A DNA stretch of 64,000 nt, taken from assembly GCA_028829895.1 (NCBI GenBank), contig CM054182.1, positions 65,500,379 to 65,564,378 on the forward strand, given 5' to 3'. Source of the stretch: Sinotaia quadrata. Taxonomy: Eukaryota > Mollusca > Gastropoda > Architaenioglossa > Viviparidae. This document shows, one piece after another, positions 62,386-64,000 of the stretch (position 1 is its first letter; every line of letters begins with the position of its first letter). The translations under genes and the position numbers were made by a program. Below the pieces are notes generated by a model. The model ran no database searches and was not told the DNA's origin. It saw nothing but the letters and a program-made list of their open reading frames with translations.

Positions 62386-63285
62386 AACAGCACTACAAGG
62401 AGACAAAATGTGAATTAAAATGACGTCACATTTAACAAGAAAAGTCGAAAAAGAGAAGACGATTTATTGCGGAATTGGCAACAATATTGCTCTTTACACC
62501 AAAATGTGCGGAAAAGTTTAAATAAAATTTTGTTGTTGTTTTTCTATTAAAATCCCAGACTTCCCAACCCCCCCAACCAACACAACACACAAAAGCAGTT
62601 AATGATAGGAAGATTTACACACACAAAAAAAAAAATTAAAAAAATAACAAACAACCAGTATGATATAATATTACGCGTCATGAAAAACACATCTTACCAC
62701 CTCTACCACTCTCTAAGCTACTACCACTAGCACTACCATTATCACCACCACACGTATGTTGATTGGGTCTGTAAAAAAAAAAACGGAAGCGGCGTATCCA
62801 GAGCTGAACAACTGCACACAGAGACTTCGCCCGAAATGAAACAGTTGTCTGTCCTAAGCAGTGAAATTACAAATTACTTTACAAAACCAAGCATATGTTC
62901 TTCGTTCAACGGCATTAAAATGTGCTTTTCTCACATAAAGAATAATCGCTCAGTCATAAAAATAACTTTAGCTGTGCATACACAAAGCATTTGTTAAGTC
63001 ACTTCCAACAGCTGTTTCACTTCAGACTACTTCATATGCGTGTTTGTGAACGTGCGTGCGTGAGTGAATGAATGGCTATTGAGGTTACAAACACTGGCTG
63101 TAACAAGTCGTGTACCATAATGTTGATTCAAGGCAGAGCTGTATTAATAATCTCAAAAGAGTAAAATATAGTGACGATTACCACTTACAGACGGAAGTTA
63201 AAATTGTATTATTTTAAATGACTCAGTTAATTGCGCGCATACTGACATAATTGGTGGTATAAGACAGAAAGTGTATTGTAATCTG

Positions 63286-63445
63286 AGAAGCGAGTAGTGA
63301 CAAGATTAACTCGAGGCAAAGCTTAATTAAAGAGAAAAGCGAGTAGTGACCAGATCAACTCGAGGCAAAGCTTAATTAAAAACAAGCGAGTAGTGACAAG
63401 ATCAACTCGAGGCAAAGCTTAATTAAAAAGAGAAGCGAGTAGGTC
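63286..63445. repeat. About 48-bp tandem repeat, three copies plus a partial
   Basis: AGCGAGTAGTGACAAGATCA followed by ACTCGAGGCAAAGCTTAATTAAA is repeated, ending with a partial AAGCGAGTAGG unit. Confidence 0.9.
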
Positions 63446-64000
63446 CTATCTGATTAGACTGACTAACGGAAAAACTTTAAGAGGGTTTCACGTACTCAAA
63501 GCGCAAACAGTTGAAAATGATAAGGATAAAAACCTTCATTCTAAGTTACTGAAATACTTTTCTTACTGCCAAGGTCTGCACTAAAAAGTGTACTATGTAA
63601 TGTACTTGGTGAAATGGCTTGCCGAAAATTTCTTTACAAGAGCTCGAAATTAAAATAAATACTTTAGTCGAAAAGACATGAAGGTTGAATGATACATGAA
63701 GAGAAAATTTAAATATTTTATAATATTTATTTTGTGAACAAAAAATCAAGGTTTTCATACTGATATGGCAGTTTTTCCCAACCTACTTGCGTCAAGTGCG
63801 CATTCAAATTTTGAGAAGTGTGTGGCGGGCGCCAACAATTTCTTAAAGCTTATTTTGTACTGGATATTAAATAGCACGCAAAACATAGTAATATTAAAAC
63901 GATAATTTTACACATATTAAGTTTTCATTATTTTTTCGGTAATTATTCTTTCACTGTGTGAATTTGCTCGTTTTGAATCTACCTGGCAGATAAACTAAGT

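Overview
This is a eukaryotic, AT-rich, repeat-rich animal nuclear window. The genes have short coding exons, long GT-AG introns and two recognisable metazoan families. I read it as an invertebrate, most likely a mollusc, because of the style of the intronic repeats and a recurrent GGGAGATAA motif that I associate with molluscan genomes. That assignment is inference from memory. Most long reading frames here are chance or repeat-derived; the real coding sequence is in exons of 47-246 bases.

The dominant structure is a direct segmental duplication. Block A (about 1737-15107) and block B (about 25261-40582) are near-identical apart from indels. Each carries, on the minus strand, the first six coding exons of a ZDHHC6-type palmitoyltransferase. 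On the plus strand, head-to-head with it, each carries the first coding exon of a small protein I identify as ANAPC16. The 10.15 kb between the blocks (15108-25260) holds the last three ZDHHC6 coding exons, which complete copy B (SH3-like domain, a short exon, and a KKXX-type C-terminus). ANAPC16 is completed only to the right of block B, by exons at 40699-40800 and 45049-45152. Block A therefore has an orphan ANAPC16 first exon and a ZDHHC6 copy whose last exons, if they exist, lie left of the window.

Copy A of ZDHHC6 keeps the canonical DHHCPW motif and other family-conserved residues. Copy B, the one that can be completed here, has DHHCSW and about 26 replacements in 281 codons against about 8 silent changes (hand count), although it has no stop codon or frameshift. 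The blocks also differ by insertions: a roughly 2.19 kb LTR-like element and a roughly 1.89 kb segment only in B, and a 1.4 kb segment only in A. An older relative of the LTR-like element is present in both blocks, so it predates the duplication.

From about 45.6 kb to the right edge I find no gene I can name. That part holds a 359 bp pogo/Tigger-type MITE with TA target sites, a hAT-like end, an inverted pair of a dispersed repeat, several tandem repeats (71, 22, 32, 44 and about 48 bp units) and microsatellites. Base composition looks less AT-rich after about 48.5 kb. No rRNA, tRNA, CRISPR array or bacterial-type system was seen.
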